Below are positions 24,949 through 35,507 of a DNA stretch of 64,000 nt, in pieces. The stretch comes from Lelliottia sp. JS-SCA-14. GTDB lineage: Bacteria > Pseudomonadota > Gammaproteobacteria > Enterobacterales > Enterobacteriaceae. The stretch is taken from positions 2,666,001 through 2,730,000 of the forward strand of contig NZ_CP141606.1 in assembly GCF_035593345.1 (NCBI RefSeq). Direction: 5' to 3'. The translations under genes were made by a program, and so were the position numbers. Every line of letters starts with the position of its first letter. Positions within the stretch are counted from its first letter, which is position 1. Under the pieces are notes generated by a model. It was not told the DNA's origin. It was given only the letters and a program-made list of their open reading frames with translations, and searched no databases.

Positions 24949-25626
24949 TCAGCGACGTGCGCGCACAATCTGGTACTTACGCGTCAGGTACTCAACCGGC
25001 ACGCTCCAGATATGCACCAGGCGCGAGAACGGGAACAGCACGAACAGCGTCATACCCAGCACCAGATGCATTCGGAAGATAAAGGCTACGCCGTCCAGAT
25101 GCTCAGACGCCCCGCCGTGGAACGTCACCACGGACTGCGCCCAGCCGACCAGTTTCATCATCTCGCTGCCGTCCATATGTTGGGCAGAGAAAGGAATCGT
25201 CGCCAGACCCAGCGCGCACTGGATAACCAGCACCGCCATCACCAGAATATCCGCCGCCGTTGTCGTCGCACGAATACGCGGGCTGAACAGACGGCGTTTG
25301 AGCAGCAGCAAACCACCCACCAGGCACATCACGCCCGCGGCACCGCCGCCAAACATCGCCATCTTCTGCTTCACTTCCAGCGGCAGCCAGGCTTCATACA
25401 TCCAGTGCGGCGTCAGCATCCCGAAGGCGTGACCGGCGATCACACCCAGAATCCCGATGTGGAACAGGTTCGACGCCAGGTTCATCCCTTTGCGATCCAG
25501 CATCTGGCTGGAGCCCGCACGCCAGGTGTACTGCCCGTAGTCATAACGCAGCCAACTGCCTACCAGGAACACGGTACCCGCAATGTACGGATAGATATCA
25601 AAGAAGAACATATTCAGGAAGTGCAT
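24949..25626 (-). CDS. narI: Respiratory nitrate reductase A gamma subunit NarI
   Basis: NarI is the membrane cytochrome b subunit that oxidises quinol at the periplasmic side and passes electrons to NarH. The 225-residue protein has five transmembrane helices and the histidines that ligate hemes b (for example in [17 protein letters not shown] and in [13 protein letters not shown]). It anchors NarGH to the inner membrane. It is the last gene of narGHJI, its start overlaps the narJ stop by one base, and a terminator follows. Confidence 0.97.
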   Translation of the reverse strand: MHFLNMFFFDIYPYIAGTVFLVGSWLRYDYGQYTWRAGSSQMLDRKGMNLASNLFHIGILGVIAGHAFGMLTPHWMYEAWLPLEVKQKMAMFGGGAAGVMCLVGGLLLLKRRLFSPRIRATTTAADILVMAVLVIQCALGLATIPFSAQHMDGSEMMKLVGWAQSVVTFHGGASEHLDGVAFIFRMHLVLGMTLFVLFPFSRLVHIWSVPVEYLTRKYQIVRARR

Positions 25627-26336
25627 TATTGCTGTCCTCCGTTAGAGATATTCAAATATTGCGGGGCGACAGCTCCGGCAAAACGACGCTGGTGAGCAGA
25701 GATTTCCGACTCGCCGCAATTCTGGTCAGCAAAGAACTTCACTTGCTCTTCTTCCCAGACCGCATCCAGCGCCTGCGGGGTATCATCGCGCGCTTCGTCG
25801 GCGATTTTTTCCGCCACTTTGTCGCTATCTACCGCCGCGTTCGCCAGTTTCACCAGCAGTTCGAACAGCACCGCATAGCGGCTTTCACGCTGTTTCAGAC
25901 GCGCACTCAGCAACGCCAGAATCGGAGCGATATCCTGCAGACCGCCCAGCGCCTCTTCACGCGGCAGCTGCGCCAGATATTCCAGATACAGCGGCAGATG
26001 GTCCGGCAGCTCGCGGCTGTCGAGCTGCAAGCCGTGCGCTTCGTACTGCGCCATCAGGTCAACCATCGCCTGACCGCGATCGCGGGATTCACCGTGAACG
26101 TGTTCGAACAGCAGTAGCGAGGTGGCACGGCCGCGGTCAAACAGCTGGCTGTAGTCAGACTGCGCATCCAGCTGATCCTGAGTGAGTAAATCACGCAGGA
26201 AAACGCCTAACGCCTGCGCGTCTTCTTTATCCAGATTATCCGATGACGCGAGTGCATCAAAGAGCTCCTGCTGATGCTGCCACAGGGCAGCATCAGGGTA
26301 CTCGAGCAGACGCGAAACAATGACGAGTTCAATCAT
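25626..26336 (-). CDS. narJ: Nitrate reductase A assembly chaperone NarJ
   Basis: NarJ (236 residues) is a cytosolic TorD/NarJ-family chaperone that binds NarG, allows insertion of the molybdenum cofactor and the FS0 cluster, and holds the complex until it attaches to NarI. Family marks include the N-terminal [14 protein letters not shown], the [15 protein letters not shown] motif and [13 protein letters not shown]. It is not part of the final enzyme. It overlaps narH by four bases and narI by one, so translation is tightly coupled. Confidence 0.97.
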   Translation of the reverse strand: MIELVIVSRLLEYPDAALWQHQQELFDALASSDNLDKEDAQALGVFLRDLLTQDQLDAQSDYSQLFDRGRATSLLLFEHVHGESRDRGQAMVDLMAQYEAHGLQLDSRELPDHLPLYLEYLAQLPREEALGGLQDIAPILALLSARLKQRESRYAVLFELLVKLANAAVDSDKVAEKIADEARDDTPQALDAVWEEEQVKFFADQNCGESEISAHQRRFAGAVAPQYLNISNGGQQ

Positions 26337-27868
26337 TGGTGCGGCTCCGTTTTGCTGGTCACATCCATCGCATCAATGCGACGGCTGTTGAACAGGTTGA
26401 ATTTGCTGTCTGAACCGTGGCAACCGTCGCCGAAGGTAAAGCCACAACCGCTTTTCTCCGGGAAGGCGTCGCGCGCCTGTTCGCGGTGGCTGCTTGGCAC
26501 CACGAAACGATCTTCGTAGTTCGCAATCGCCAGGTAACGGTACATCTCCTGGGCCTGCGCTTCGCTCAGGCCGACCTCTTCCAGCGCGCTGGTGTCGATC
26601 ACGCCATCAACGGTTTCTGCACGCTTGAAGTGACGCATTGCCAGCATACGTTTCAGGGCCAGCAGCACCGGCTGGGTATCCCCTGCGGTGAGCAGGTTTG
26701 CCAGGTACTGAACCGGGATACGCAGGCTTTCCACGTCCGGCAGGATCCCGTTGCTGCCCAGTTCACCCGCATCGGCGGCGGACTGAATTGGAGACAGCGG
26801 TGGCACATACCAGACCATCGGCAGCGTGCGATATTCCGGGTGCAGCGGCAGAGCCAGCTTCCAGTCCATCGCCATTTTGTACACCGGCGACTGCTGCGCG
26901 GAGTCGATTACGCTCTGCGGAATGCCGTCTTTCAGCGCCTGCTCAATCACTTTCGGATCGTTCGGATCGAGGAACACGTCCAGCTGACGCTGATAGAGAT
27001 CTTTCTCGTTCTCAGTGCTCGCCGCAGTTTCAATCGCATCCGCGTCATACAGCAGCACGCCGAGGTAACGAATACGGCCTACGCAGCTTTCGGAACAGAC
27101 GGTCGGCATCCCCGCTTCGATACGCGGATAACAGAAGATGCACTTCTCGGACTTGCCGCTCTTCCAGTTGAAGTAGATCTTTTTGTACGGGCAGCCGGTA
27201 ATGCACATACGCCAGCCGCGGCACTTGTCCTGATCGATCAGCACGATGCCGTCTTCTTCACGCTTGTAGATGGCTCCGCTCGGACAGGTCGCGACACACG
27301 CCGGGTTCAGGCAGTGTTCGCACAGACGCGGCAGGTACATCATGAAGGTGTTTTCGAACTGGCCGTACATCGCCTTCTGCATGTTTTCGAAGTTCTGATC
27401 TTTCGACAGTTTTTCGAACTCACCGCCGAGATCGTCTTCCCAGTTCGGGCCTTTGCTGATTTTGTCCATACGCTGGCCGGTGATCAGCGAGCGCGGACGC
27501 GCAATCGGCTGATGTTTCCCTTCCGGCGCGTTGTGCAGGTTCTGGTAGTCAAAATCAAACGGCTCGTAGTAATCGTCGATGCCCGGCAGATGCGGGTTAG
27601 CAAAGATTTTCCCCAGCAGCAGCGCTTTGTTACCCATGCGCGGCACCAGTTTGCCGTTGATCTTACGGATCCAACCACCCTTCCATTTTTCCTGGTTTTC
27701 CCAGTCGGTCGGGAAGCCGGTGCCTGGTTTGGTTTCGACGTTGTTGAACCACGCGTACTCCGTACCTTCGCGGCTGGTCCAGACATTTTTACAGGTGACT
27801 GAGCAGGTATGACAGCCGATGCATTTATCCAGATTCAGCACCATGCCGACTTGTGAACGAATTTTCAT
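26333..27868 (-). CDS. narH: Respiratory nitrate reductase A beta subunit NarH
   Basis: NarH (511 residues) relays electrons from NarI to NarG through one [3Fe-4S] and three [4Fe-4S] clusters. The cysteine motifs are intact: CIGCHTCSVTCKNVW near the N-terminus, CEHCLNPACVATCPSG, CRGWRMCITGCPYKK, where Trp replaces a cysteine at the [3Fe-4S] site, and CIFCYPRIEAGMPTVCSESC. It overlaps narG and narJ by four bases each. The C-terminal about 20 residues differ from K-12, as is common. It acts at the cytoplasmic face with NarG. Confidence 0.97.
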   Translation of the reverse strand: MKIRSQVGMVLNLDKCIGCHTCSVTCKNVWTSREGTEYAWFNNVETKPGTGFPTDWENQEKWKGGWIRKINGKLVPRMGNKALLLGKIFANPHLPGIDDYYEPFDFDYQNLHNAPEGKHQPIARPRSLITGQRMDKISKGPNWEDDLGGEFEKLSKDQNFENMQKAMYGQFENTFMMYLPRLCEHCLNPACVATCPSGAIYKREEDGIVLIDQDKCRGWRMCITGCPYKKIYFNWKSGKSEKCIFCYPRIEAGMPTVCSESCVGRIRYLGVLLYDADAIETAASTENEKDLYQRQLDVFLDPNDPKVIEQALKDGIPQSVIDSAQQSPVYKMAMDWKLALPLHPEYRTLPMVWYVPPLSPIQSAADAGELGSNGILPDVESLRIPVQYLANLLTAGDTQPVLLALKRMLAMRHFKRAETVDGVIDTSALEEVGLSEAQAQEMYRYLAIANYEDRFVVPSSHREQARDAFPEKSGCGFTFGDGCHGSDSKFNLFNSRRIDAMDVTSKTEPHQ

Positions 27869-30800
27869 TTTACGCTCTCCTGTACCTGGTCATTACCTTC
27901 GCCATCTAACCAGTCAATATTCTTCATCTTACGCACCACCACGAACTCATCGCGGTTAGAGCCGACCGTACCGTAGTAGTTAAAGCTGTACGCCAGTTGC
28001 GCATAGCCGCCGATCATGTGAGTCGGTTTCGGCGTGATACGCGTGACCGAGTTATGGATACCGCCGCGCTGCTGGGTGACTTCGGAACCTGGCAGGTTCA
28101 CGATACGCTCCTGGGCGTGGTACATCATGGTCATCCCGGCTGGCACACGCTGGCTGACAACCGCACGGGCCGTCAGGGCACCGTTGCTGTTGAACACTTC
28201 GATCCAGTCGTTATCCACGATCCCCAGATCTTTGGCATCCACTTCGCTCATCCAGACGATTGGCCCACCGCGACCTAAGGTCAACATCAGCAGGTTGTCG
28301 CTGTAGGTGGAGTGAATCCCCCACTTCTGGTGCGGCGTCAGGAAGTTCAGCGCTTTTTCCGGGTTACCGTTAGACTTCTCGCCCATCACCTCTTTCACCG
28401 AACGGGTGTCGATTGGCGGACGATAGACCAGCAGGCTTTCCCCGAAATCACGCATCCACTGGTGATCCTGATACAGGGACTGACGACCGGTCAGGGTGCG
28501 CCATGGGATCAGCTCGTGAACGTTGGTATAACCCGCGTTGTAAGACACATGTTCATCTTCCAGACCAGACCAGGTCGGGCTGGAGATAATTTTGCGCGGC
28601 TGAGCCTGAATATCGCGGAAGCGAATTTTCTCGTCTTCTTTGTTCAGCGCCAGATGCGTGTGGTCACGACCGGTGAATTCGCTGAGCGCCGCCCAGGCTT
28701 TGACGGCCACCTGACCGTTGGTTTCCGGTGCCAGGGTGAGGATCATCTCTGCCGCATCAATCGCCGTGTTCAGCATCGGCTGGCCTTTAGCTGGGCCGTC
28801 TGCTTTGGTGTAATTGAGCTTACGCAGCAGATCCATTTCGCTCTGGGTGTTCCAGGCGATACCTTTCCCGCCGTTACCGATTTTCTCCATCAATGGGCCG
28901 ATAGAGGTAAAGCGCTCGTAGGTCGCCGGGTAATCGCGTTCCACCGGAATGATGTGTGGCGCGGTGACACCCGGAATCAGGTCACACTCGCCTTTTTTCC
29001 AGTCCTTCACGTCCAGCGGCTGCGCCAGTTCGGCGGCGGAGTCGTGCTGGATTGGCAGGGTCACCACGTCGGTTTCTACGCCGAGATGGCCCACGCAGAC
29101 TTCGGAGAATTTCTTCGCGATGCCTTTGTAGATTTCCCAGTCGCTTTTGGAATCCCACGCCGGGTCAACGGCGGCAGACAGCGGGTGAATAAACGGATGC
29201 ATATCCGAGGTATTCATGTCGTCTTTTTCGTACCAGGTCGCCGTCGGCAGCACGATGTCGGAGTACAGACAGGTGCTGGAGAGACGGAAGTCCAGGGTGA
29301 CGACCAGATCCAGTTTCCCGTCGAGACCGTTATCTTTCCACTCGACTTCTTCTGGCTTGACGCCGCCCTGTTTGCCCAGGTCTTTGCCCTGAATACCGTG
29401 GTCAGTACCCAGGAGATACTTGAGCATGTATTCGTGGCCTTTACCGGACGAGCCCAGCAGGTTCGAACGCCAGATGAACAGGTTACGCGGGTGGTTTTTG
29501 CCGTTTTCAGGGTTTTCCGCCGCAAAGCGAATCGAGCCATCCTTCAGGGATTTCACGGTGTAATCGACCGGTGACATACCCGCTTGTTTCGCCGCTTCCG
29601 CGATGCGCAGCGGGTTGGTGCCCAGCTGTGGCGCGGACGGCAGCCAGCCCATGCGCTCTGCACGCACGTTGAAGTCGATCAGATGCCCGGTGTAGCGGGA
29701 TTTATCCGCCATCGGCGAGAGCAGTTCCTGCGCGGTGACGGTTTCATAGCGCCACTGGCTGGAGTGGTTGTAGAAATAGGAGGTACTGTTCATGTGACGC
29801 GCCGGACGCTGCCAGTCGAGGCCAAACGCCAGCGGCTGCCAGCCGGTCTGCGGACGCAGTTTTTCCTGGCCCACATAGTGCGCCCAACCGCCGCCGCTCT
29901 GGCCGATACAGCCGCAGAACACCAGCATGTTGATCAGACCACGATAGTTCATATCGAGGTGATACCAGTGGTTCAGACCCGCGCCGACGATGATCATCGA
30001 ACGACCGTGGGTTTTGTCGGCGTTCTCGGCAAATTCACGGGCGATACGGGTGATTTGCGCGCGTGGCACGCCGGTCACCTGCTCTGCCCACGCCGGGGTG
30101 TACGCTTTGATGTCGTCATAGCTGGTCGCGCAGTTTTCGTCGTTCAGACCACGTTCCAGACCGTAGTTGGCCATCGTCAGATCGTAAACGGTGGTCACCA
30201 GTGCGGTCGAGCCGTCGGCCAGTTGCAGACGTTTGACCGGCAGTTTGTGCAGCAGGATATTTTCCAGCTCCACTTTCTTGAAGTGTTCAGAACCTTCGCC
30301 GCCGAAGTACGGGAAACCGACTTCCGCGATCTCATCCTGGCTGCCCAGCATGCTGAGACGCAGCTCGGCCTCTTCGCCGGTGGTACCGTCGCGCTGCTCG
30401 AGGTTCCACTTACCTTTTTCGCCCCAGCGGAAACCGATGGAGCCGTTCGGCGCCACCATATCGCCATCGTTGGTGCAGGCGACGGTTTTCCATTCCGGGT
30501 TGTTTTCCTGACCCAGCGCATCCACCAGATCCGCCGCACGCAGCATACGACCGGCAGCGTAGTAGCCGTCACGCTCTTCGAGCATCACCAGCATTGGCAT
30601 ATCGGTGTAGCGACGCACGTAGTCGGTAAAGTACTGGCTTGGTTTATCCAGGTGGAATTCGCGCAGCATGACGTGGCCCATCGCCAGCGCCATCGCGGCA
30701 TCGGTACCCTGCTTCGGCGCCAGCCACAGATCGCACAGCTTGGCGATTTCGGCGTAGTCCGGGGTCACAGCAACGGTTTTGGTGCCTTTGTAACGCACTT

Positions 30801-31608
30801 CGGTGAAGAAGTGGGCGTCCGGGGTACGGGTCTGCGGTACGTTAGAGCCCCAGGCGATGATATAGCTGGAGTTGTACCAGTCAGCGGATTCAGGCACGTC
30901 GGTCTGCTCGCCCCAGGTCTGCGGAGACGCTGGCGGTAAGTCGCAGTACCAGTCGTAGAAGCTCAGACAGGTGCCGCCGATGAGGGACAAGTAGCGCGCG
31001 CCGGACGCGTAGGAGACCATCGACATCGCCGGGATCGGCGAGAAGCCTGCCACGCGGTCCGGGCCGTAGGTTTTGACGGTGTAGACGTTAGACGCCGCAA
31101 TCAGCTCATTCACTTCCTGCCAGGACGAACGGACAAACCCGCCGCGCCCGCGCGCCTGCTTGAAGCTTTTCGCTTTATCCGCGTCTTCAATAATGGAGGC
31201 CCAGGCATCAACCGGATCGCTGTGCTGCACTTTCGCTTCGCGCCACATTTTCATCAGGCGTTTGCGCATCAGCGGGTATTTCAGGCGGTTAGCGCTGTAC
31301 AGATACCAGGAGTAGCTCGCGCCACGCGGACAGCCGCGCGGTTCGTGGTTCGGCATATCCGGGCGAGTACGCGGATAGTCGGTCTGCTGCATTTCCCAGG
31401 TGACCAGACCATTCTTGACGAAGATCTTCCAGCTGCAGGAACCGGTGCAGTTTACACCGTGTGTAGAACGAACGACTTTATCGTGCTGCCAACGCTGACG
31501 GTATCCATCTTCCCAGTCCCGGTTGGTTTCCAGAACCTGACCGTGCCCATCGGCAAAGGTTTCGCCCTTCTGCTTGAAGTAGCGAAACCGGTCCAAAAAT
31601 TTGCTCAT
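27865..31608 (-). CDS. narG: Respiratory nitrate reductase A alpha subunit NarG
   Basis: NarG is the catalytic subunit, reducing nitrate to nitrite at a molybdo-bis(MGD) centre on the cytoplasmic side. It has 1247 residues, as in E. coli. The FS0 [4Fe-4S] ligands start with H50, C54 and C58 in STHGVNCTGSC. The region GSNVPQTRTPDAHF carries the conserved aspartate that ligates molybdenum. The leader MSKFLDRFRYFKQKGETFAD resembles a vestigial Tat signal and is retained. It is the first gene of the narGHJI operon and has a perfect FNR box about 90 bp upstream. Confidence 0.98.
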   Translation of the reverse strand: MSKFLDRFRYFKQKGETFADGHGQVLETNRDWEDGYRQRWQHDKVVRSTHGVNCTGSCSWKIFVKNGLVTWEMQQTDYPRTRPDMPNHEPRGCPRGASYSWYLYSANRLKYPLMRKRLMKMWREAKVQHSDPVDAWASIIEDADKAKSFKQARGRGGFVRSSWQEVNELIAASNVYTVKTYGPDRVAGFSPIPAMSMVSYASGARYLSLIGGTCLSFYDWYCDLPPASPQTWGEQTDVPESADWYNSSYIIAWGSNVPQTRTPDAHFFTEVRYKGTKTVAVTPDYAEIAKLCDLWLAPKQGTDAAMALAMGHVMLREFHLDKPSQYFTDYVRRYTDMPMLVMLEERDGYYAAGRMLRAADLVDALGQENNPEWKTVACTNDGDMVAPNGSIGFRWGEKGKWNLEQRDGTTGEEAELRLSMLGSQDEIAEVGFPYFGGEGSEHFKKVELENILLHKLPVKRLQLADGSTALVTTVYDLTMANYGLERGLNDENCATSYDDIKAYTPAWAEQVTGVPRAQITRIAREFAENADKTHGRSMIIVGAGLNHWYHLDMNYRGLINMLVFCGCIGQSGGGWAHYVGQEKLRPQTGWQPLAFGLDWQRPARHMNSTSYFYNHSSQWRYETVTAQELLSPMADKSRYTGHLIDFNVRAERMGWLPSAPQLGTNPLRIAEAAKQAGMSPVDYTVKSLKDGSIRFAAENPENGKNHPRNLFIWRSNLLGSSGKGHEYMLKYLLGTDHGIQGKDLGKQGGVKPEEVEWKDNGLDGKLDLVVTLDFRLSSTCLYSDIVLPTATWYEKDDMNTSDMHPFIHPLSAAVDPAWDSKSDWEIYKGIAKKFSEVCVGHLGVETDVVTLPIQHDSAAELAQPLDVKDWKKGECDLIPGVTAPHIIPVERDYPATYERFTSIGPLMEKIGNGGKGIAWNTQSEMDLLRKLNYTKADGPAKGQPMLNTAIDAAEMILTLAPETNGQVAVKAWAALSEFTGRDHTHLALNKEDEKIRFRDIQAQPRKIISSPTWSGLEDEHVSYNAGYTNVHELIPWRTLTGRQSLYQDHQWMRDFGESLLVYRPPIDTRSVKEVMGEKSNGNPEKALNFLTPHQKWGIHSTYSDNLLMLTLGRGGPIVWMSEVDAKDLGIVDNDWIEVFNSNGALTARAVVSQRVPAGMTMMYHAQERIVNLPGSEVTQQRGGIHNSVTRITPKPTHMIGGYAQLAYSFNYYGTVGSNRDEFVVVRKMKNIDWLDGEGNDQVQESVK

Positions 31609-31946
31609 CGGGTATCTCCTGTGTGGAGCCTGTGGCTCTCTAAATCGACATTGCTGATTTGCAGCGAAGGTAACGCTATGAAAGATGGTCGGAATTGATA
31701 ACGATCAAGGCGGGCGGGCTCTGTTGCGCGGGGTATTAGAGCAAATACCACCAAAGCGGTAGAAAAAGTTATTTTTTAACTATCTGTTTTTTATATGTAT
31801 TTTATAGTTATCCCAGATAGGGTACGGCTGTTTTTAACATCTTAGGTATTAAGGGGTAGACGCCGCTGCAAAGCGATGGCGATCACAGCGTTACCCGCGG
31901 GCTCATCCTGAGCCAGTAATAAGTATGTTGTAACTAATTGCCAGAT
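31609..31946 (-). promoter_or_regulatory. narG control region
   Basis: A gap of 382 bp separates narG from narK, and this part is the narG promoter region. A perfect FNR box lies at 31695-31708, and a NarL heptamer TACCCCT (minus strand, 31852-31858) lies further upstream, in AT-rich DNA (31760-31815) where IHF bending occurs in E. coli. The arrangement suits FNR plus NarL activation by anaerobiosis and nitrate. Confidence 0.7.
31695..31708. promoter_or_regulatory. FNR box for narG
   Basis: TTGAT-AACG-ATCAA is a perfect match to the FNR consensus, 87-100 bp upstream of the narG start codon. This is the position expected for the E. coli narG activator site. Confidence 0.88.
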
Positions 31947-31974
31947 AAAAAAATGCGCGGCACAGAGGCCGCGC
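31947..31974 (-). terminator. Terminator after narK
   Basis: On the minus strand the stem GCGCGGC/GCCGCGC (31955-31974) is followed by ATTTTTTT, 17 bases after the narK stop. Confidence 0.92.
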
Positions 31975-31990
31975 GAACGGATAATCAAAC

Positions 31991-33394
31991 TTACTTGTTT
32001 TTCTTAGTATTACGGCCGTATACCAGCCAGGTGATAAACACGCAGGCGATATAGAAGACGAGGAATACTTTCATGGCACCCGCCGGGGAGCCGGTCAGCT
32101 CGAGGGAGATACCAAAAGATTTTGGAATAAAGAAGCCGCCGATAGCACCGATGGCAGAGATGAAGCCCAGCGCTGCCGCGGTATCTGTCGCCGCTTCACG
32201 CATCGCCTGCTCTTCGCTGCCGCCCTGCGCTTTCACACGATCGGTGGTCAGCTTACGGAAGATCACCGAGATCATCTGGAAGGTAGAGGCACTACCCAGA
32301 CCGGCCGTCAGGAACAGGCCCATGAACACGGCGAAGAACGCGGTGAAGTTACCGCCCACACCGTTGGTCGGCAGGGTCAGGAACAGCAGCGCGCAGAAGA
32401 ACGCCATCAGCACAAAGTTCACCAGCGTCACGCGGGTTCCGCCCAGACGGTCGGAAATCATCCCGCCGGTAGAGCGTGCCAGGGCGCCGATAAATGGACC
32501 GAAGAAGGCAAAATGCAGGATCTGCACGTCCGGGAACTGGGTTTTCGACAGCATCGCGAAACCGGCGGAGAAGCCGATAAACGAGCCGAAAGTTGCCAGA
32601 TACAGCAGGGCCATGATCCACAGGTGCGCGCGTTTCAGAACCGGCAGCTGCTCGCTCAGGGAGGCTTTAGACGCCGACAGATCGTTCATGAAGAACCAGG
32701 CTGCCAGGGTGAATACCACCAGGAACGGTACCCAGATCCAGGAGGCGTTTTCGAGGAACAGTTTAGAACCGTCCGCCTGTTCCACGCCCGTTCCGCCGAA
32801 GACGGCGAAGATAGACATGGAGATCGCCAGCGGCGCGATCAACTGCATCACGCTCACGCCCATATTGCCCAGGCCGCCGTTGATACCCAGCGCGCCGCCC
32901 TGTTTGGCTTTCGGGAAGAAGAAGCTGATGTTCGCCATGCTGGAAGCAAAGTTAGCCCCGGCAAAGCCGCAAAGCAGCGCGATAATCACGAACACGCTGA
33001 ACGGCGTTGAGGTGTCCTGCACCGCAAAGCCCAGCCACACGCATGGGATGATCATGATGCCGGTGCTGAATGCCGTCCAGCGACGACCGCCAAACAGCGG
33101 AACCATGAAGGCGTAAGGAACACGCAGCAGCGCGCCGGAAAGTGCCGGAAGCGCAGTCAGCATAAACAGCTGATCGGTAGTAAAGGTAAAGCCGACTTTC
33201 GGCAGGTTTACCGCCACAGCACTAAACAGCATCCACACGCAGAATGCTAACAACAAACACGGAACAGAAATCCACAGATTACGACTTGCAACACGCTGGC
33301 CACGCTGTTTCCAGAACTCAGGATCTTCCGGATGCCATTCTGTTATAACAGCACCGGTTGCCCTTTCCGGGGCGGATGAGTGACTCATAGACAC
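31991..33394 (-). CDS. narK: Nitrate/nitrite antiporter NarK
   Basis: NarK exchanges nitrate for nitrite across the inner membrane, supplying NarG and exporting its product. This 467-residue major facilitator protein has 12 transmembrane segments and the nitrate-porter signatures, with the glycine-rich FAGANFASSMANISFFFPKAKQGGALGINGGLGNMG region (nitrate signature 1) and a second in the C-half (GGFFIPKSFG). The length is four residues more than K-12 NarK. It is transcribed leftward from a promoter with a perfect FNR box and two NarL heptamers, divergent from narXL and separately terminated from narG. Confidence 0.97.
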   Translation of the reverse strand: MSMSHSSAPERATGAVITEWHPEDPEFWKQRGQRVASRNLWISVPCLLLAFCVWMLFSAVAVNLPKVGFTFTTDQLFMLTALPALSGALLRVPYAFMVPLFGGRRWTAFSTGIMIIPCVWLGFAVQDTSTPFSVFVIIALLCGFAGANFASSMANISFFFPKAKQGGALGINGGLGNMGVSVMQLIAPLAISMSIFAVFGGTGVEQADGSKLFLENASWIWVPFLVVFTLAAWFFMNDLSASKASLSEQLPVLKRAHLWIMALLYLATFGSFIGFSAGFAMLSKTQFPDVQILHFAFFGPFIGALARSTGGMISDRLGGTRVTLVNFVLMAFFCALLFLTLPTNGVGGNFTAFFAVFMGLFLTAGLGSASTFQMISVIFRKLTTDRVKAQGGSEEQAMREAATDTAAALGFISAIGAIGGFFIPKSFGISLELTGSPAGAMKVFLVFYIACVFITWLVYGRNTKKNK

Positions 33395-33710
33395 CTCTGA
33401 TTATCAATATTGATGCTGCAAACATTAGGGTTTTAAGCGAGCGGTAAGTTGATATAAATCAAAGGAAAAGTTGACGGTTTGACGCTCAAAAAAACGCCAT
33501 GACCCTAAGTGAGTAGATGCTTTAGGTAAAATTCGGCAAAAAAGGTGTGGTTTTTTAACGGGGCTGATGTTTTGCACTTCTCGCCTCCCCCTGCCCATTA
33601 CTCCCGTGGCAATTTAGGAGTAATCCTTTGTTGGTATGGGTATACTCCAGGGTATGCAGGAAAATAGCGCCATTCCTGGAGGCAGGCAAAATCAGGAGCC
33701 CGGCAAGCCC
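33395..33710. promoter_or_regulatory. narK-narX divergent control region
   Basis: This 316-bp region holds a perfect FNR box (33449-33462) near narK and NarL heptamers at 33616-33622 (TACTCCT on minus) and 33636-33642 (TACCCAT on minus). The layout matches E. coli narK, where FNR and distant NarL sites co-activate. The narX Shine-Dalgarno (AGGAG, 33694-33698) is rather far (12 nt) from its ATG. Confidence 0.7.
33449..33462. promoter_or_regulatory. FNR box for narK
   Basis: TTGAT-ATAA-ATCAA is a perfect FNR consensus, 55-68 bp upstream of the narK start. Confidence 0.88.
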
Positions 33711-35507
33711 ATGTTAAAACGACTCTTCTCTCCGCTGACGCTGGTTAATCAGTTGGCCCTCATCGTGTTGCTGTCCACCGCCATTGGTGTGACCGGTATG
33801 GCGATCTCTGGCTGGCTGGTGCAGGGCGTACAGGGTAGCGCTCATGCCATTAACGAGGCAGGATCCCTGCGTATGCAGAGTTATCGCCTGCTGGCTGCCG
33901 TTCCGTTGACGTCGAAAGACCAGGCATTGCTGGATGAGATGGAGCGTACCGCATTCAGCCCCGAACTGGAAATTGCCGCCCAGCGCGATGGACAAACCCA
34001 ACAGCTTAACGCCCTGCAAGGCTACTGGCACAGTCAGCTGAAACCGGGCCTGCAGCAGGCGCACAGCCCCGACACCGTTGCCGGTGATGTCGCCAGTTTC
34101 GTCGCCCGCATTGATACCCTCGTCTCCTCTTTCGACTCCTCCACCGAAATGCGCATTGAGCGCGTGGTGATGGTCCACGGCGCAATGGCAGTGTTTATGG
34201 CCCTGCTGCTGGTGTTCACCATCGTCTGGCTGCGCGCGCGCCTGCTGCATCCCTGGAAGCAACTCCTGGCCGTGGCCCGCGCCGTCACCCAGCGTGATTT
34301 TACCCAGCGGGCGCACATCAGCGGACGCAACGAAATGGCGATGCTCGGTCAGGCCCTGAATGATATGTCCGGCGAGCTGGCCGAGAGCTACGCGGTACTG
34401 GAAAAACGGGTACAGGAAAAAACCGCCGGTCTTGAGCAAAAGAACGAAATTCTCTCCTTCTTATGGCAAGCCAACCGCCGTCTCCACTCTCAGGTTCCGC
34501 TCTGCGAGCGCCTGTCGCCGGTGCTGAACGGCCTGCAAAATCTGACCCTGCTGCACGATATTGAACTGCGCGTCTACGACGTCGAAGACGAAGAGAACCA
34601 TCAGGAGTTCACCTGCCAGTCCGACATGACCTGCGACGATAAAGGCTGTCACCTGTGTCCGCGCGGGCTGCCAACACTCGCCAGCAGCGGTACAACCCTG
34701 AAATGGCGTCTCACGGACAGCCACACCCAGTACGGGATTTTGCTGGCAACCCTGCCGACCGGTCGCCACCTGAGCCACGATCAGCAGCAGCTGGTCGACA
34801 CCCTGGTGGAGCAGCTCACCGCGACCCTGGCGCTGGACCGCCATCAGGAAAAACAGCAGCAGCTGATCGTTATGGAAGAGCGCGCCACCATCGCCCGCGA
34901 ACTGCATGACTCGATCGCCCAGTCGCTCTCCTGTATCAAAATGCAGGTCAGCTGTCTGCAGATGCAGGACGACGCTCTGCCCGCCACCAGCAAACAGCTG
35001 TTAAGCCAGATCCGCAACGAGCTCAACACCTCCTGGGTGCAGCTGCGCGAACTGCTGACCACCTTCCGTCTGCAGCTCACCGAGCCGGGTTTACGCCCGG
35101 CATTAGAATCAAGCTGCCACGAATTTAGCGCCCGACTGGGGTTCCCGGTGAAGCTGGACTACCAGCTCCCGCCGCGTTTTGTCCCCTCCCATCAGGCGAT
35201 TCACCTGCTGCAAATTGCCCGCGAAGCCCTGAGCAATGCGCTCAAGCACGCCGACGCAACGGCAGTCACGGTGGCCGTGACGCATCACGATAATCAGGTG
35301 CGTCTCACGGTCCAGGATAACGGCTGCGGCGTGCCGGAAAACGCTGAACGTACCAACCACTATGGTTTAATTATTATGCGAGACCGCGCGCAAAGTCTGC
35401 GTGGGGATTGCCAGGTTCGCCGGGGAGAGTCTGGCGGCACTGAAGTCGTAGTGACCTTTATCCCCGAAAAGCCTCTCATCACTTCTCAAGGAGAAAACCA
35501 TGACTAA
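33711..35507 (+). CDS. narX: Nitrate/nitrite sensor histidine kinase NarX
   Basis: NarX senses periplasmic nitrate and nitrite and phosphorylates NarL (and NarP). The ATG at 33711 ([14 protein letters not shown]) gives 598 residues as in E. coli; an in-frame upstream ATG exists but is not conserved. The order is TM1, a periplasmic domain beginning with the P-box ([19 protein letters not shown]) that binds nitrate, TM2, HAMP, a coiled coil, a cysteine cluster ([12 protein letters not shown]), and a HisKA_3/HATPase core with the phospho-histidine in [16 protein letters not shown] and the N-box [11 protein letters not shown]. It overlaps narL by eight bases and forms a coupled narXL operon. Confidence 0.97.
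   Translation: MLKRLFSPLTLVNQLALIVLLSTAIGVTGMAISGWLVQGVQGSAHAINEAGSLRMQSYRLLAAVPLTSKDQALLDEMERTAFSPELEIAAQRDGQTQQLNALQGYWHSQLKPGLQQAHSPDTVAGDVASFVARIDTLVSSFDSSTEMRIERVVMVHGAMAVFMALLLVFTIVWLRARLLHPWKQLLAVARAVTQRDFTQRAHISGRNEMAMLGQALNDMSGELAESYAVLEKRVQEKTAGLEQKNEILSFLWQANRRLHSQVPLCERLSPVLNGLQNLTLLHDIELRVYDVEDEENHQEFTCQSDMTCDDKGCHLCPRGLPTLASSGTTLKWRLTDSHTQYGILLATLPTGRHLSHDQQQLVDTLVEQLTATLALDRHQEKQQQLIVMEERATIARELHDSIAQSLSCIKMQVSCLQMQDDALPATSKQLLSQIRNELNTSWVQLRELLTTFRLQLTEPGLRPALESSCHEFSARLGFPVKLDYQLPPRFVPSHQAIHLLQIAREALSNALKHADATAVTVAVTHHDNQVRLTVQDNGCGVPENAERTNHYGLIIMRDRAQSLRGDCQVRRGESGGTEVVVTFIPEKPLITSQGENHD

Noticed and set aside
28312..30939. Long plus-strand frames opposite narG (420 and 451 codons), and others opposite narH and the usher
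   Set aside because: GC-rich third positions in the real genes open the antisense frames. The intact NarG, NarH and usher families on the minus strand explain the region.
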